Positions 1 through 5,659 of a stretch of 5,815 bases of DNA are shown piece by piece. The DNA lies in assembly GCA_001730085.1 (NCBI GenBank), contig MDLB01000027.1:1-5815 (forward strand), given 5' to 3'. The notes under the pieces were generated by a model that had not been told where the DNA came from, ran no database searches, and saw nothing but the letters and a program-made list of their open reading frames with translations. Each line of letters opens with the position of its first letter. Positions within the stretch are counted from its first letter, which is position 1. The position numbers and the translations under genes are program-made. The stretch comes from PVC group bacterium (ex Bugula neritina AB1). Lineage in GTDB: Bacteria > GCA-001730085.

Positions 1-513
1 CTCAATCTCCGTCTGAATAGAAACGAACCAATCACCTGCATAATAAGTCACAGTGGCATTTTTGGGAGTACCTATTACTTCTTGGCTCTTGAAAAAATGC
101 ACCCAGCCTATTTTAGGAAGAAATACTTGTTTGTTTTTTATTTTGACACCTACAGGGTATCTAAATCCTGAGTCTGATTTTTTATGTTTGAATCTAGGGA
201 ATCCCCGTCCTTTGACTTTTTTCGTCAAACAATCCCAAATAGCTCTATCTAACATTTGCAACGTTTGATTAAGTGGTTGCGACGAAACCTCTTTTAAGAA
301 ATCATATTCTTCGCTTTTCTTCCAAAAATTATTTTTCCACCAGTCAAGTTCGTACCAGCTCAAAAGCTTTTGCTTGTTCTCCAGTCTTTCCTTTTGAATA
401 GCAAGAGCTTTGTTCCAAACAAAACGATTACAACCAAGATTTTTCTTCAAAGTAATTTCTTGTTCTTTACTTTTTAATTTTAATTTAAATTTAAAACTCT
501 TAACTTTTTTCAT
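1..513 (-). CDS. tnpB: TnpB/OrfB RNA-guided nuclease family protein of an IS200/IS605-type element, N-terminal part
   Basis: The minus strand reads open for 171 codons from an ATG at 513-511 to the left window edge, so the gene is cut by the window and not necessarily broken. Seen features: a basic start (MKKVKSFKFKLKLKSKEQE), then CNRFVWNKALAIQKERL at about 28-43, SSQPLNQTLQMLDRAIWD at 77-94, GRGFPRFKHKK at 102-112, FRYPVGVKIKN at 117-127, LPKIGWV at 132-138 and a beta-rich stretch ending DWFVSIQTEIE. This is the standard order of the N-terminal (helix-turn-helix/wedge) half of TnpB. Family members run to about 370-400 residues and are RNA-guided DNA nucleases that favour retention of their element. 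The RuvC active-site residues would begin just after the visible part, so activity cannot be judged. No clear Shine-Dalgarno site precedes the ATG. No tnpA is visible, as in IS1341-type elements. Confidence 0.93.
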   Translation of the reverse strand, partial: MKKVKSFKFKLKLKSKEQEITLKKNLGCNRFVWNKALAIQKERLENKQKLLSWYELDWWKNNFWKKSEEYDFLKEVSSQPLNQTLQMLDRAIWDCLTKKVKGRGFPRFKHKKSDSGFRYPVGVKIKNKQVFLPKIGWVHFFKSQEVIGTPKNATVTYYAGDWFVSIQTEIE

Positions 514-526
514 TCACACACTTTAA

Positions 527-539
527 CATAGGCTCTATG
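527..539 (-). repeat. Short perfect inverted repeat before tnpB
   Basis: The arms CATAG and CTATG (5 bp each) enclose a 3-base loop, GCT, 13 bases upstream of the tnpB ATG. Small subterminal hairpins are recognition sites at the ends of IS200/IS605-type elements, so this may be a left-end hairpin. It is short enough to be chance in AT-rich DNA. Confidence 0.35.
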
Positions 540-596
540 GAAAATTAAAAAATATATTAAAAACCAAAGCTCTCCACATTTTTAATATCTGTGAAA

Positions 597-640
597 AAGA
601 CTCTCATCCTCCACCTAAAGGAAGAGGTCTTCTCGGCTTG
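597..640 (-). other. Hairpin resembling the omega-RNA 3' end / right end of an IS605-type element; possible terminator
   Basis: On the minus strand, CAAGCC is followed by a hairpin with arms CCTCTTCC and GGTGGAGG around a TTTA loop (plus-strand 608-627). It has six Watson-Crick pairs, one G.T pair and one mismatch. The CAAGCC lead, the stem closing on CTTTAG and the GGATGAGAG tail look like the conserved 3' end of tnpB-associated omega RNAs. It lies 5' of tnpB and directly behind the SOUL stop codon, so it is either a left-end hairpin or a remnant right end of another copy. The alternative outer pairing AAGAC/GTCTT followed by a T run (minus strand 598-594) could also end transcription of the SOUL operon. 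Confidence 0.45.
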
Positions 641-656
641 AAATGATAAATTGCCC

Positions 657-1334
657 TCACTCAACTTTAAATATTATTTCGTTACGACGTATGGAAGGGT
701 CGGTCCAAGGAGGATCATAAAAAGCATACTTTGGAAAATCTGAGACCAAAAGACCTTTCTCTTGAATATAACTTTCTAAATACTTTTGATGTTTGTCTAA
801 GTTTTCGTAGTCATTAATCCCAGAAAACCTTATAACAACATATGTTCCAAAGGGAACTTCTTTAAATTTTACACGAGGATTCATAGGTTTAGGGAGCGTT
901 TCTATCGTATACCTCCTAGGCATAACAAAGTTAACCTTCCAAATCTCCTCTTCCTTTATATTTTTCTGCCTTGTTTGTTCAACAGGCGCCGTCATAGATA
1001 TCTTTTTATTTGATTCATTATTCCCAAAAATATAATCCGCGAGCAAGCGAAAACCCTCACTGATAGATTCCTTTCTTTGTCCTTTCACAAGAACTTCTGC
1101 AATAACTAAAGGTTTATAAGCTCTTATTTCGATATTCCCTTCCGAAGAGAGAATATCATAATCCGGCTTTTCAACATCACTCATTATTTTCTCTACCACT
1201 AGCCCTGACATAATCAATATTGATAAAAAAATGAAGCATTTCATCGAGATTTTTTTATACACAATGAATGTTTTATAGCATAAGTCATATATTTTTTGGT
1301 AAAAAGTTTGTGCATTTTTTCCTATCGATCTCAT
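657..1334 (-). CDS. SOUL-family heme-binding protein with N-terminal membrane anchor
   Basis: The product has 225 residues. SOUL-family motifs occur in order: YDILSSEGNIEIRAYKP at about 59-75, GFRLLADYIFGNN at 94-106, KISMTAPVEQT at 111-121, WKVNFVMPRRYT at 132-143, LPKPMNP at 147-153, VVIRFSG at 166-172 and FYDPPWTDPSIRRNEIIF at 205-222. SOUL/HBP23-like proteins bind heme or other tetrapyrroles; their bacterial role is poorly defined. Residues 33-49 form one hydrophobic segment after a basic stretch, suggesting a signal anchor that places the SOUL domain in the periplasm. No lipobox or clear cleavage site is seen. The first ATG is preferred because GGGAGGG lies just upstream, whereas the internal ATG at 1244 (residue 31, directly before the anchor) has no such site. 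That shorter start remains possible. The gene follows the DCC gene by 96 bases and is probably the last of the operon. Confidence 0.92.
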   Translation of the reverse strand: MRSIGKNAQTFYQKIYDLCYKTFIVYKKISMKCFIFLSILIMSGLVVEKIMSDVEKPDYDILSSEGNIEIRAYKPLVIAEVLVKGQRKESISEGFRLLADYIFGNNESNKKISMTAPVEQTRQKNIKEEEIWKVNFVMPRRYTIETLPKPMNPRVKFKEVPFGTYVVIRFSGINDYENLDKHQKYLESYIQEKGLLVSDFPKYAFYDPPWTDPSIRRNEIIFKVE

Positions 1335-1336
1335 AA

Positions 1337-1345
1337 TACCCTCCC
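1337..1345 (-). promoter_or_regulatory. Ribosome binding site deciding the SOUL start
   Basis: The minus strand reads GGGAGGGTATT directly before the ATG at 1334, a strong Shine-Dalgarno match at ordinary spacing. A second GAGGGTA copy lies 15 bases further upstream (1352-1358). A GAGGG also precedes the DCC gene start at a similar distance. This supports the 225-residue form of the SOUL protein. Confidence 0.65.
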
Positions 1346-1360
1346 AATTAGTACCCTCTC

Positions 1361-1375
1361 TTACTTACAAAGTAA
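1361..1375. repeat. Perfect short inverted repeat upstream of the SOUL gene
   Basis: TTACTT and AAGTAA (6-bp arms) flank a 3-base centre, ACA, 26 bases upstream of the SOUL ATG. A TTGACT sequence lies further upstream at 1401-1406 on the minus strand, without a convincing -10 at 16-18 bases. The palindrome could be an operator, a weak hairpin in the DCC-SOUL message, or chance. Confidence 0.3.
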
Positions 1376-1430
1376 ATCAAACCCATCAATATGATGCGAA
1401 AGTCAACAATAATCCCTTTATAATTAAAAT

Positions 1431-1796
1431 TTATTCCTCAGCAACAACCTTACAATGGTCTAATCTCTTAAATCTCCATCTAGCAAAAATAGCATAGGCA
1501 AAACAGGCTAATTGATAAAAAATCGGAAGACAAACAAGCTTTCCTAGATATCTCCACCTGTCCAAATTTTTCCATATCAATAGGAATCCATCTACACCTT
1601 TGTGCCAATGACCACCCGTATCTTTAACATGAAATATTTTTAAAACATCAATAAGTTTAAGCCCTTCTTTTTCTATCTCATCTGTAGAAGATATTATGTC
1701 TTTCCAATCAAAAATACCCTCCGGAGCAATTTTTCGATAATGATTGATTTCTTTCGAGCATATCCCACACTTTTTATCATAAAAGACCGTAATCAT
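1431..1796 (-). CDS. DCC-family (DUF393) thiol-disulfide oxidoreductase-like protein
   Basis: The product is 121 residues, typical for this small family. It opens with a beta strand and the family signature, ITVFYDKKCGICSKEI, containing D7-x-x-C10-x-x-C13. Mid-protein motifs include FDWKDI (29-34) and GVDGFLLIWK (67-76). The C-terminal half has an amphipathic/hydrophobic stretch (87-104) and ends with RWRFKRLDHC, giving a third cysteine pair candidate at C115. Family members are predicted thioredoxin-like redox proteins; no reaction has been shown for most of them. GAGGG lies about 6 bases before the ATG. The gene starts 44 bases after the stop of the renalase-like gene, fitting one transcript. 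Family assignment is firm; the substrate is unknown. Confidence 0.9.
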   Translation of the reverse strand: MITVFYDKKCGICSKEINHYRKIAPEGIFDWKDIISSTDEIEKEGLKLIDVLKIFHVKDTGGHWHKGVDGFLLIWKNLDRWRYLGKLVCLPIFYQLACFAYAIFARWRFKRLDHCKVVAEE

Positions 1797-1840
1797 GATA
1801 ACCCTCTTTTTCTAAACAATAAGACTAACTTTAAAGTGCG

Positions 1841-2824
1841 TCAACACAGTTCTTTTTTTAATTTATTAGAGAGATAAAAAGCAGAAGTGAACGCCCCTTC
1901 AACTCTAGACCCCATGCACCAGTCTGCACATATCCCTAAGTGAGATTCCTGATCTATAAAAAAATCCTCATCTACTCCTGTTTCACTATTCGCATAATGC
2001 CACGCATGAAGAGCTTTATGCTCAGCTAAATGCATATCATATTTTGTGATTCGGGAGGAAATATTCAGCAAGTGATTCAAAACATCTTCACGATCACTCT
2101 CTAGATATTTTTCTGCATATTCATGAGAGGAATGTATCAATAATGTATAGTTATTATTCCTCCCCGGCTTGTGACTATTAACAGCTATCCAACTTAAATC
2201 AGAGTTAATTAGATGAGCCGCCTCAAAACCCAATGACACGCTATTTTTAAAACCAAGCATAACAGAAAAACATGGTCGCATTTTTATCTTTTTGATATCC
2301 ACATAATATTTGAAAAATTTCGGGAACAAATCCACTGCTTGTGGTGAAGGTATCGTAGATATAACCCAGTCAAAATCATCATAAAGTTTACCTTTATCAT
2401 TAAGCAACTGCCATTTATCGTTACGTTTAAGATCCTTAATCTTTGTATGCGTAAAAATATTAAAACCTTCTGACAAATATTGCACGATTTGATTCATTCT
2501 TGGAACACCAACATAATGAGGAAATTTATTCGTCCACTTTGTAAATTCTACGATTTTTTCCCCATCAAACTTTACATAACGTGGAGTCCAAGACCGGATC
2601 AAGCCTCTCTCTATAAGCGGCTCTATAAAGCTTTGAAAAGTTTGGGTTCGAACAGTAAAGTATTGTGCCCCATGATCAAAAAAATAAGGCTCTGCATAAC
2701 GGGTTGACATTCGACCACTAACCCCTCGTGACTTTTCAAAAAATGTCATTTCTGCATGGTCTTTTAACAAGTGAGCAAGAGATAAACCCGATATTCCTGC
2801 TCCAATAATAGCTATCTTTTTCAT
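1841..2824 (-). CDS. Renalase-like FAD-dependent oxidoreductase (COG3380 type)
   Basis: The product is 327 residues, the usual length for bacterial renalase-like proteins. The N-terminus is a Rossmann FAD-binding motif, IAIIGAGISGLSLAHLL (G8, G10, G13), with the acidic strand end FFEKS at 28-32. It is followed by the family hallmarks GVSGRMSTR (34-42) and FFDHGAQYFT (48-57), then VISTIPSPQA (154-163) and the C-terminal FAD-contact motif GICADWCMGSRVEGAFTSA (297-315). Characterised bacterial renalases oxidise wrongly reduced NAD(P)H isomers back to NAD(P)+ with oxygen; other COG3380 members have no known substrate, so that role is only a possibility here. No signal peptide is seen, so it is probably cytosolic. 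It is the first gene of a likely three-gene operon with the DCC and SOUL genes and has its own promoter. The Shine-Dalgarno site is weak (GAGTG). Confidence 0.9.
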   Translation of the reverse strand: MKKIAIIGAGISGLSLAHLLKDHAEMTFFEKSRGVSGRMSTRYAEPYFFDHGAQYFTVRTQTFQSFIEPLIERGLIRSWTPRYVKFDGEKIVEFTKWTNKFPHYVGVPRMNQIVQYLSEGFNIFTHTKIKDLKRNDKWQLLNDKGKLYDDFDWVISTIPSPQAVDLFPKFFKYYVDIKKIKMRPCFSVMLGFKNSVSLGFEAAHLINSDLSWIAVNSHKPGRNNNYTLLIHSSHEYAEKYLESDREDVLNHLLNISSRITKYDMHLAEHKALHAWHYANSETGVDEDFFIDQESHLGICADWCMGSRVEGAFTSAFYLSNKLKKELC

Positions 2825-2861
2825 ATTGACACTCTACAACCCTAAAATGACTGCTGAATCT

Positions 2862-2890
2862 ACATTAGTCAAGTTCGTGATTTTTGTCAA
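2862..2890 (-). promoter_or_regulatory. Promoter of the renalase-DCC-SOUL operon
   Basis: The minus strand has a perfect -35 TTGACA (2890-2885), a 17-base spacer and a weaker -10 TAATGT (2867-2862). Transcription would start near 2855 and leave a leader of about 30 bases before the ATG at 2824. No other promoter of this quality is seen between this point and the SOUL gene. Confidence 0.55.
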
Positions 2891-2950
2891 TACATAGACC
2901 TGTCATTTAAAAAAATCTACTAAAAAAAAACAAAATATTTATTACTCGAA

Positions 2951-5092
2951 TCAGGCATAACTATCAAGCCCATTTAAAATAAAATTTTCAATAAATTCGA
3001 TGTTTTCTTTATGTTTCTTATGAACCCTTTCAGGAAATTTTTTTATAATACGAAAGATATCTTGAGATTTTTTTTGAGATATTTCACTAAGTTTCTCTAA
3101 TCTTTGTATAAGATCTGTGAGGTGTTCTAAAATCCAATCCACATCAGCAAGTGCCTCGTGAATAAGATTTAACCGATCTTTGTTTACAGCGGAAACAAAC
3201 TTTTTTTCCACAAGAAGCTTTCTTTGAAAAATTTTCATTTTTTTGAAAATCATAACAAAGTTATCATAAGATAATTCATACATTCTTCTAGGTCGATTAT
3301 CTTTAGTAATATCAATAGTCCTTTTAATACTATAAAAATAATCTTTTATATCTTTATCAAAAACATCATTAGTCTTTAAAAAATTAAAAAGATTATCTAT
3401 ATAAATACAAACATAATTTGAAGCACATAAAATATCTTCATTATCGAAATCAGTTTGGAACTTTTTTAAATAAGCCCTTTCCTTTGAAGATAACTCTATA
3501 ATAGATGGAGAAAAAGTTAAACTTTTTTTTACTTCTCCTATACTATGTGAAAGATCTTCTAAAGTATAGTAAACATCTTTGATTTTTGTGTGTCTACCAT
3601 ACCTTATAGAATATTTAGGTGATTTTTTGGCAAATGATTTTCTAAAAAAATAACCCATTTTCCAAAAAAAAGTTTTCATTTTTAATAATCCCAAAGAGAC
3701 TTCTTTCTCTGGGACTAAAAGACTTTCATAAAATGTGTTTATCTTTTTGCAAGATACACGGTTTACGCTAACAACCTTTTGTTTGAGAGAACGAGGCAAC
3801 GCATTAAATACTTCTAAAGTTTTTTTTATCTTTAATCTGTATATTTCTTGAATAAAATTCATGGATCTTATAAGTTTTTCTATTGACCTTATTGAAAAAT
3901 TAAGATCATAGATGTACTGGGGGGGTAAAACTTGGTCAGAATAAAAACTCTGTATTAAAACAGCTTTCTTTTGAAAATCTTTTAAATTTTCTAAAAGGGT
4001 GTTCCATTCCTGTGAAGATAGACCCGATAATACATTCAGCCCTACTACTCGATCACCTTCAACCGTAACTCTATTCCCATGGTCTGATAAAATATTATCT
4101 ATCTGGATCAAAGCTTCTACCATATCTTGATTTGATAAAATAATTTTAGGTAATTCAATATATAAAACTCCAATTAAGGCTACATATATCTCTGAGACAT
4201 GAACAAGTATATCTTTCTCTCTATACAGATCGGGGACTTGTATCTCTTTTTGTAATGATCTTAATCTTTTTTTATCACCACGCCGTATCTTTATGGAAGA
4301 AGCATTATCACCCAGCAAATAAGATTGTAGACTTTTTAGATTTTTTTCTAACACTTCGGCATTCTTAAGAGTTTCGTCTATCGAGGCTAAATTCTTCGGT
4401 AAATGTAAAGAAAGTTTTGACGGTGTATCTTTTGAGGTTTTTGAAAAATCATTCTTACTGCTTTTATAAAAAAAGAGAAACATAACAAGAGAAAATAAAA
4501 AAATAAAAATGCTTAATGCAATGGATGTCTCTTTCCACATTTTTAATAACGTAAAGTTTATAAATGAGGAAGAAGAAACAAAAGAGAAAATCGTCATTCC
4601 CAAACAAGACAAACAAGTGAAAGCTTTTATAAGAAAAATCAAATGTCGTCTTTTAACTGTCAACTTGAGTCCCATGAATTTTAAAGTTTTGACTCTTAAG
4701 TCTTTTTTTATCAAGACATTTTTAAATAAAAATAAGAGAAGAAAACCAGCACACATACTCGTTATGCATATAAAAATTGATACATAGAAAAATTGGCTTG
4801 AAACAAAAAGGTTTATATTAAAAATACAAAAAGTACAAAAAGCAAAAGATATGACAGAAAGTATATCTACAAAAAGCAATAGAATTAGAATTCTTTTAGA
4901 TTTTAATGATTTTTTATTAATATCTATCTCTTGATCATTTTTTTCAACTTGAAAAATATTTGTATTGATTGCCTTAGAGGATAATTGATCCTTTATAAAA
5001 GGTTGCGGAGCTAAAGCCGAAGAGGTATTAGTAAAAAGAGAAATTAAAAAAAAATTTGATAATATAAAAGTATAGAATTTTTTAATACGCAT
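2951..5092 (-). CDS. Secreted-start, four-pass membrane protein with a large helical domain; family not recognised
   Basis: I do not recognise this protein. The frame opens at an ATG at 5140 (729 residues), but I prefer the ATG at 5092 (713 residues). From there it reads as a classical signal peptide: MRIKK, a hydrophobic core, then SSALA before PQPF. The promoter -10 at 5147-5152 would also put the transcript start at about the upstream ATG. Neither ATG has a Shine-Dalgarno site. In 729-residue numbering, membrane segments lie at about 84-108, 115-139, 167-191 and 204-225. Residues 226-729 are soluble, lysine-rich and mostly helical, with LSSxE-starting units at about 374 and 550 that may be degenerate repeats. 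The domain contains few cysteines and no catalytic motif I can name. The gene is visibly more AT-rich than the three genes downstream. A structural or envelope role, or a host-interaction role, is conceivable but unsupported. Confidence 0.8.
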   Translation of the reverse strand: MRIKKFYTFILSNFFLISLFTNTSSALAPQPFIKDQLSSKAINTNIFQVEKNDQEIDINKKSLKSKRILILLLFVDILSVISFAFCTFCIFNINLFVSSQFFYVSIFICITSMCAGFLLLFLFKNVLIKKDLRVKTLKFMGLKLTVKRRHLIFLIKAFTCLSCLGMTIFSFVSSSSFINFTLLKMWKETSIALSIFIFLFSLVMFLFFYKSSKNDFSKTSKDTPSKLSLHLPKNLASIDETLKNAEVLEKNLKSLQSYLLGDNASSIKIRRGDKKRLRSLQKEIQVPDLYREKDILVHVSEIYVALIGVLYIELPKIILSNQDMVEALIQIDNILSDHGNRVTVEGDRVVGLNVLSGLSSQEWNTLLENLKDFQKKAVLIQSFYSDQVLPPQYIYDLNFSIRSIEKLIRSMNFIQEIYRLKIKKTLEVFNALPRSLKQKVVSVNRVSCKKINTFYESLLVPEKEVSLGLLKMKTFFWKMGYFFRKSFAKKSPKYSIRYGRHTKIKDVYYTLEDLSHSIGEVKKSLTFSPSIIELSSKERAYLKKFQTDFDNEDILCASNYVCIYIDNLFNFLKTNDVFDKDIKDYFYSIKRTIDITKDNRPRRMYELSYDNFVMIFKKMKIFQRKLLVEKKFVSAVNKDRLNLIHEALADVDWILEHLTDLIQRLEKLSEISQKKSQDIFRIIKKFPERVHKKHKENIEFIENFILNGLDSYA

Positions 5093-5146
5093 AAAAAATA
5101 TTGAAAAAATTAAAATATACAATAAAATATAGAATGACATTTATAT

Positions 5147-5176
5147 ATTATACATTTTAAATGAAAAATAAGTCAA
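5147..5176 (-). promoter_or_regulatory. Promoter of the orphan membrane protein gene
   Basis: The minus strand carries TTGACT (5176-5171), an 18-base AT-rich spacer and a perfect TATAAT (5152-5147). Transcription should begin about 7 bases further on, near 5140, which coincides with the first ATG of the frame. That leaves a leader of about 48 bases before the ATG at 5092 and favours the shorter protein, unless the message is leaderless. Confidence 0.6.
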
Positions 5177-5269
5177 TTTAAAAATAAAAAATTAATACAA
5201 ATAAAAATATTTATTAAATATAATAAAATAAAAAGTATACTGCTATACGTTAAGAAAGCAAAAAACTTT

Positions 5270-5299
5270 TTGAATATTTTTCCTTAGAAAAGATATAAT
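5270..5299 (+). promoter_or_regulatory. Promoter of the IS3-family transposase genes
   Basis: TTGAAT (5270-5275) and a perfect TATAAT (5294-5299) are separated by 18 bases, just upstream of the orfA ribosome binding site. Transcription would begin close to 5306, so the leader would be very short and might begin at or near the AAGGAG. The -10 is strong; the -35 matches four of six consensus bases. Confidence 0.45.
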
Positions 5300-5319
5300 A
5301 ATAATAAGGAGAAATGGAA

Positions 5320-5589
5320 ATGAATAAGAAAAAATATAAAGCAAAAGAACGGTTAATAATAGTACTTGAGGGAATAAAGGGGAATGTAAGCTTGGGGGAA
5401 TTATGCAATCAATATGGGATTTCGCAACAAACCTATTATAATTGGAGAGATAGACTGCTATCTGAAGGGTCTAAAATTTTTTCCTATGGGGGAGTTGATA
5501 GAGAAAAAGAGGTTCTAAAACAAGAGGTGAGTCGTCTAAAAGAGACAGTAGGAGAGCTAACAATGGAGTTAAAAAAAAACGATTGGTAA
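5320..5589 (+). CDS. IS3-family transposase OrfA
   Basis: The product is 89 residues from the ATG at 5320. I prefer this start over the ATG at 5314 because AAGGAG at 5306-5311 lies 8 bases before 5320 but only 2 bases before 5314. The N-terminal half is a helix-turn-helix of the IS3/IS911 OrfA type: YKAKERLIIVLEGIKGN, then SLGELCNQYGISQQTYYNWRD, which binds the element's ends. The C-terminal third (about 61-86) is a leucine-zipper coiled coil with L/V heptads (VLKQEVSRLKETVGELTMEL) for oligomerisation. OrfA alone normally regulates; fused to OrfB by -1 frameshifting it makes the active transposase. The frame ends just after the slippery A9C run, as expected. It appears intact. Confidence 0.93.
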   Translation: MNKKKYKAKERLIIVLEGIKGNVSLGELCNQYGISQQTYYNWRDRLLSEGSKIFSYGGVDREKEVLKQEVSRLKETVGELTMELKKNDW

Positions 5590-5659
5590 GGTCTAGAAAA
5601 AGGTCGGATAAGGTTAAGATTAGAGATGTTTTTTTATTAAAAAAAATAGACCTAATCAA
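5571..5659 (+). promoter_or_regulatory. Programmed -1 frameshift signal: slippery run plus stem-loop
   Basis: A run of nine A followed by C occupies 5571-5580. Read in the orfA frame it ends as A AAA AAC, a canonical X XXY YYZ heptamer, seven bases before the orfA stop. Downstream, 5583-5595 can pair with 5647-5659: 12 of 13 positions pair, including one G.U and one A.A mismatch, with seven perfect contiguous pairs (AGGTCTA/TAGACCT). Upstream, GGAGAG at 5551-5556 lies 14 bases before the run and could act as the Shine-Dalgarno-like stimulator. All three match how IS3-family elements make the OrfAB fusion. Confidence 0.7.

Larger units (their letters stand above)
1..540 (-). mobile_element. 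IS200/IS605-type (IS1341-like) element, 5' part
   Basis: The element is inferred from the tnpB gene. Its left (5') end should lie between the tnpB start at 513 and the SOUL gene stop at 657. I set the boundary just outside the small hairpin at 527-539, because these elements have subterminal hairpins at their ends. It could instead reach about 600-640 if the larger hairpin there belongs to the same element. These elements do not make target duplications, so the exact end cannot be fixed from this window alone. Confidence 0.4.

Noticed and set aside
53-268. Plus-strand frame of 71 codons
   Set aside because: It lies wholly inside the tnpB coding region on the other strand, has no ribosome binding site and resembles no known protein.
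540-570. Possible inverted repeat in the A/T tract before tnpB
   Set aside because: The TTTTTAAT copies on the minus strand are direct repeats in very AT-rich sequence and do not form a convincing stem.
2480-2707. Plus-strand frame of 75 codons
   Set aside because: It is antisense to the conserved N-terminal part of the renalase-like gene, whose family motifs fix the true strand.
2891-2950. T-rich minus-strand tract after the orphan gene as an intrinsic terminator
   Set aside because: There are two T runs but no GC-containing stem before them, so a rho-independent terminator cannot be supported.
4509-4787. Plus-strand frame of 92 codons
   Set aside because: It is antisense to the membrane-segment region of the orphan gene. 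Its lysine-rich sequence is what AT-rich antisense of hydrophobic codons gives, and no start signal is present.
5580-5589. Reading orfA/orfB as a transposase broken by a frameshift mutation
   Set aside because: The frame change falls exactly at an A9C slippery run with a downstream stem, the normal design of IS3-family elements, so it is not decay.
5471-5659. Minus-strand frame of 62 codons across the orfA/orfB junction
   Set aside because: It overlaps two well-supported IS3 frames on the plus strand; its leucine-rich product is a by-product of their codons.
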